DNA of 5,883 bases from Deltaproteobacteria bacterium (GTDB lineage: Bacteria; Desulfobacterota; SM23-61): positions 1-5,883 of the forward strand of contig JAPLIW010000510.1 of assembly GCA_026388915.1 (NCBI GenBank). Reading direction: 5' to 3'. A program made the translations under genes and the position numbers. The stretch's first letter is position 1. Each line of letters starts with the position of its first letter. A model generated the notes under the pieces. That model had not been told where the DNA came from. It saw only the letters and a list, made by a program, of their open reading frames with translations, and searched no databases. This document shows positions 5,729 through 5,883 of the stretch, one piece after another.

Positions 5729-5883
5729 TAACCTGTTTGGTTCCGGCTATGCCGGGTTAGGATAGAGGCGATGCTAGCCATGCCTTCAACCTCTTCAGAA
5801 TCCAAAGTGACGCCCCGGCGCTGGCAGATGGTTTTTAGTCCAGATTCCAGGGCAGCAGACGCGAGCATTGCCGCCTGTTCGAT
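5728..5883 (-). CDS. C-terminal 51 codons of an unidentified protein, cut off by the right edge
   Basis: Reading in from the window edge on the minus strand, a frame runs 51 codons to TAA at 5728-5730. It begins IEQAAMLASAALESGLKTIC, continues QRRGVTLDSEEVEGMASIAS and ends ILTRHSRNQTG. The alanine/leucine-rich helix-like start, charged middle and polar basic end look like a genuine soluble protein C-terminus. I cannot identify the family, and the frame is too short to exclude a chance ORF. Its stop is followed by the GTCTTT tract and the 116-bp inverted repeat. Confidence 0.5.
   Translation of the reverse strand: MEQAAMLASAALESGLKTICQRRGVTLDSEEVEGMASIASILTRHSRNQTG

Overview
The window looks like a piece of a moderately GC-rich bacterial chromosome, most in keeping with a syntrophic or sulfate-reducing-type deltaproteobacterium (Desulfobacterota) or a similar anaerobe. 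That placement is inference. It rests on a separately encoded two-subunit B12-dependent acyl-CoA mutase next to a class III CoA-transferase, and on G/C-run inverted repeats and degenerate TTATCCG-type tandem repeats in the spacers, which are common in those genomes. No rRNA, tRNA or CRISPR array is visible. All supported genes lie on the minus strand.

Region A (3638 down to 1) is an acyl-CoA metabolism cluster read right to left. A strong sigma70-like promoter (3611-3638) precedes a 553-aa large subunit of the methylmalonyl-CoA mutase family (1855-3516). A 314-bp spacer with two repeats follows, then a 139-aa cobalamin-binding subunit (1121-1540). That gene overlaps by 4 bp (ATGA) a CaiB/BaiF family III CoA-transferase (1-1124, cut off at the window edge). 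The likely joint role is activation of an acid by CoA transfer and B12-dependent carbon-skeleton rearrangement of a CoA thioester. The carboxylate-binding Tyr/Arg pair of methylmalonyl-CoA mutase is kept. Several residues near adenosyl and substrate are replaced (Tyr243 to Thr, His328 to Ser, Gln330 to Gly, Asn366 to Gly, P. shermanii numbering), and a conserved loop in the B12 subunit is also replaced. A substrate other than methylmalonyl-CoA, such as a larger branched dicarboxylyl-CoA, is therefore plausible.

Region B (3639-3910) is a spacer with no gene I can support.

Region C (3888-5666) holds a 507-aa protein gene (3911-5434, minus). I recall it as a widespread uncharacterised family, sometimes labelled a MarR-type regulator because of a C-terminal winged helix. 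It also has a central YDK...LRIE stretch reminiscent of phage/plasmid replication proteins. Upstream of it is a 116-bp near-perfect inverted repeat (5551-5666) that can fold into a long stem with two inner hairpins and has DnaA-box-like ends. A CTCAAAA hairpin motif occurs beyond both ends of the gene. Gene plus structures may be an undescribed mobile or self-targeting unit; this is the most speculative and most interesting part of the window.

Region D (5667-5883) has a short GTCTTT direct-repeat tract and the last 51 codons of an unidentified minus-strand gene entering from beyond the right edge.
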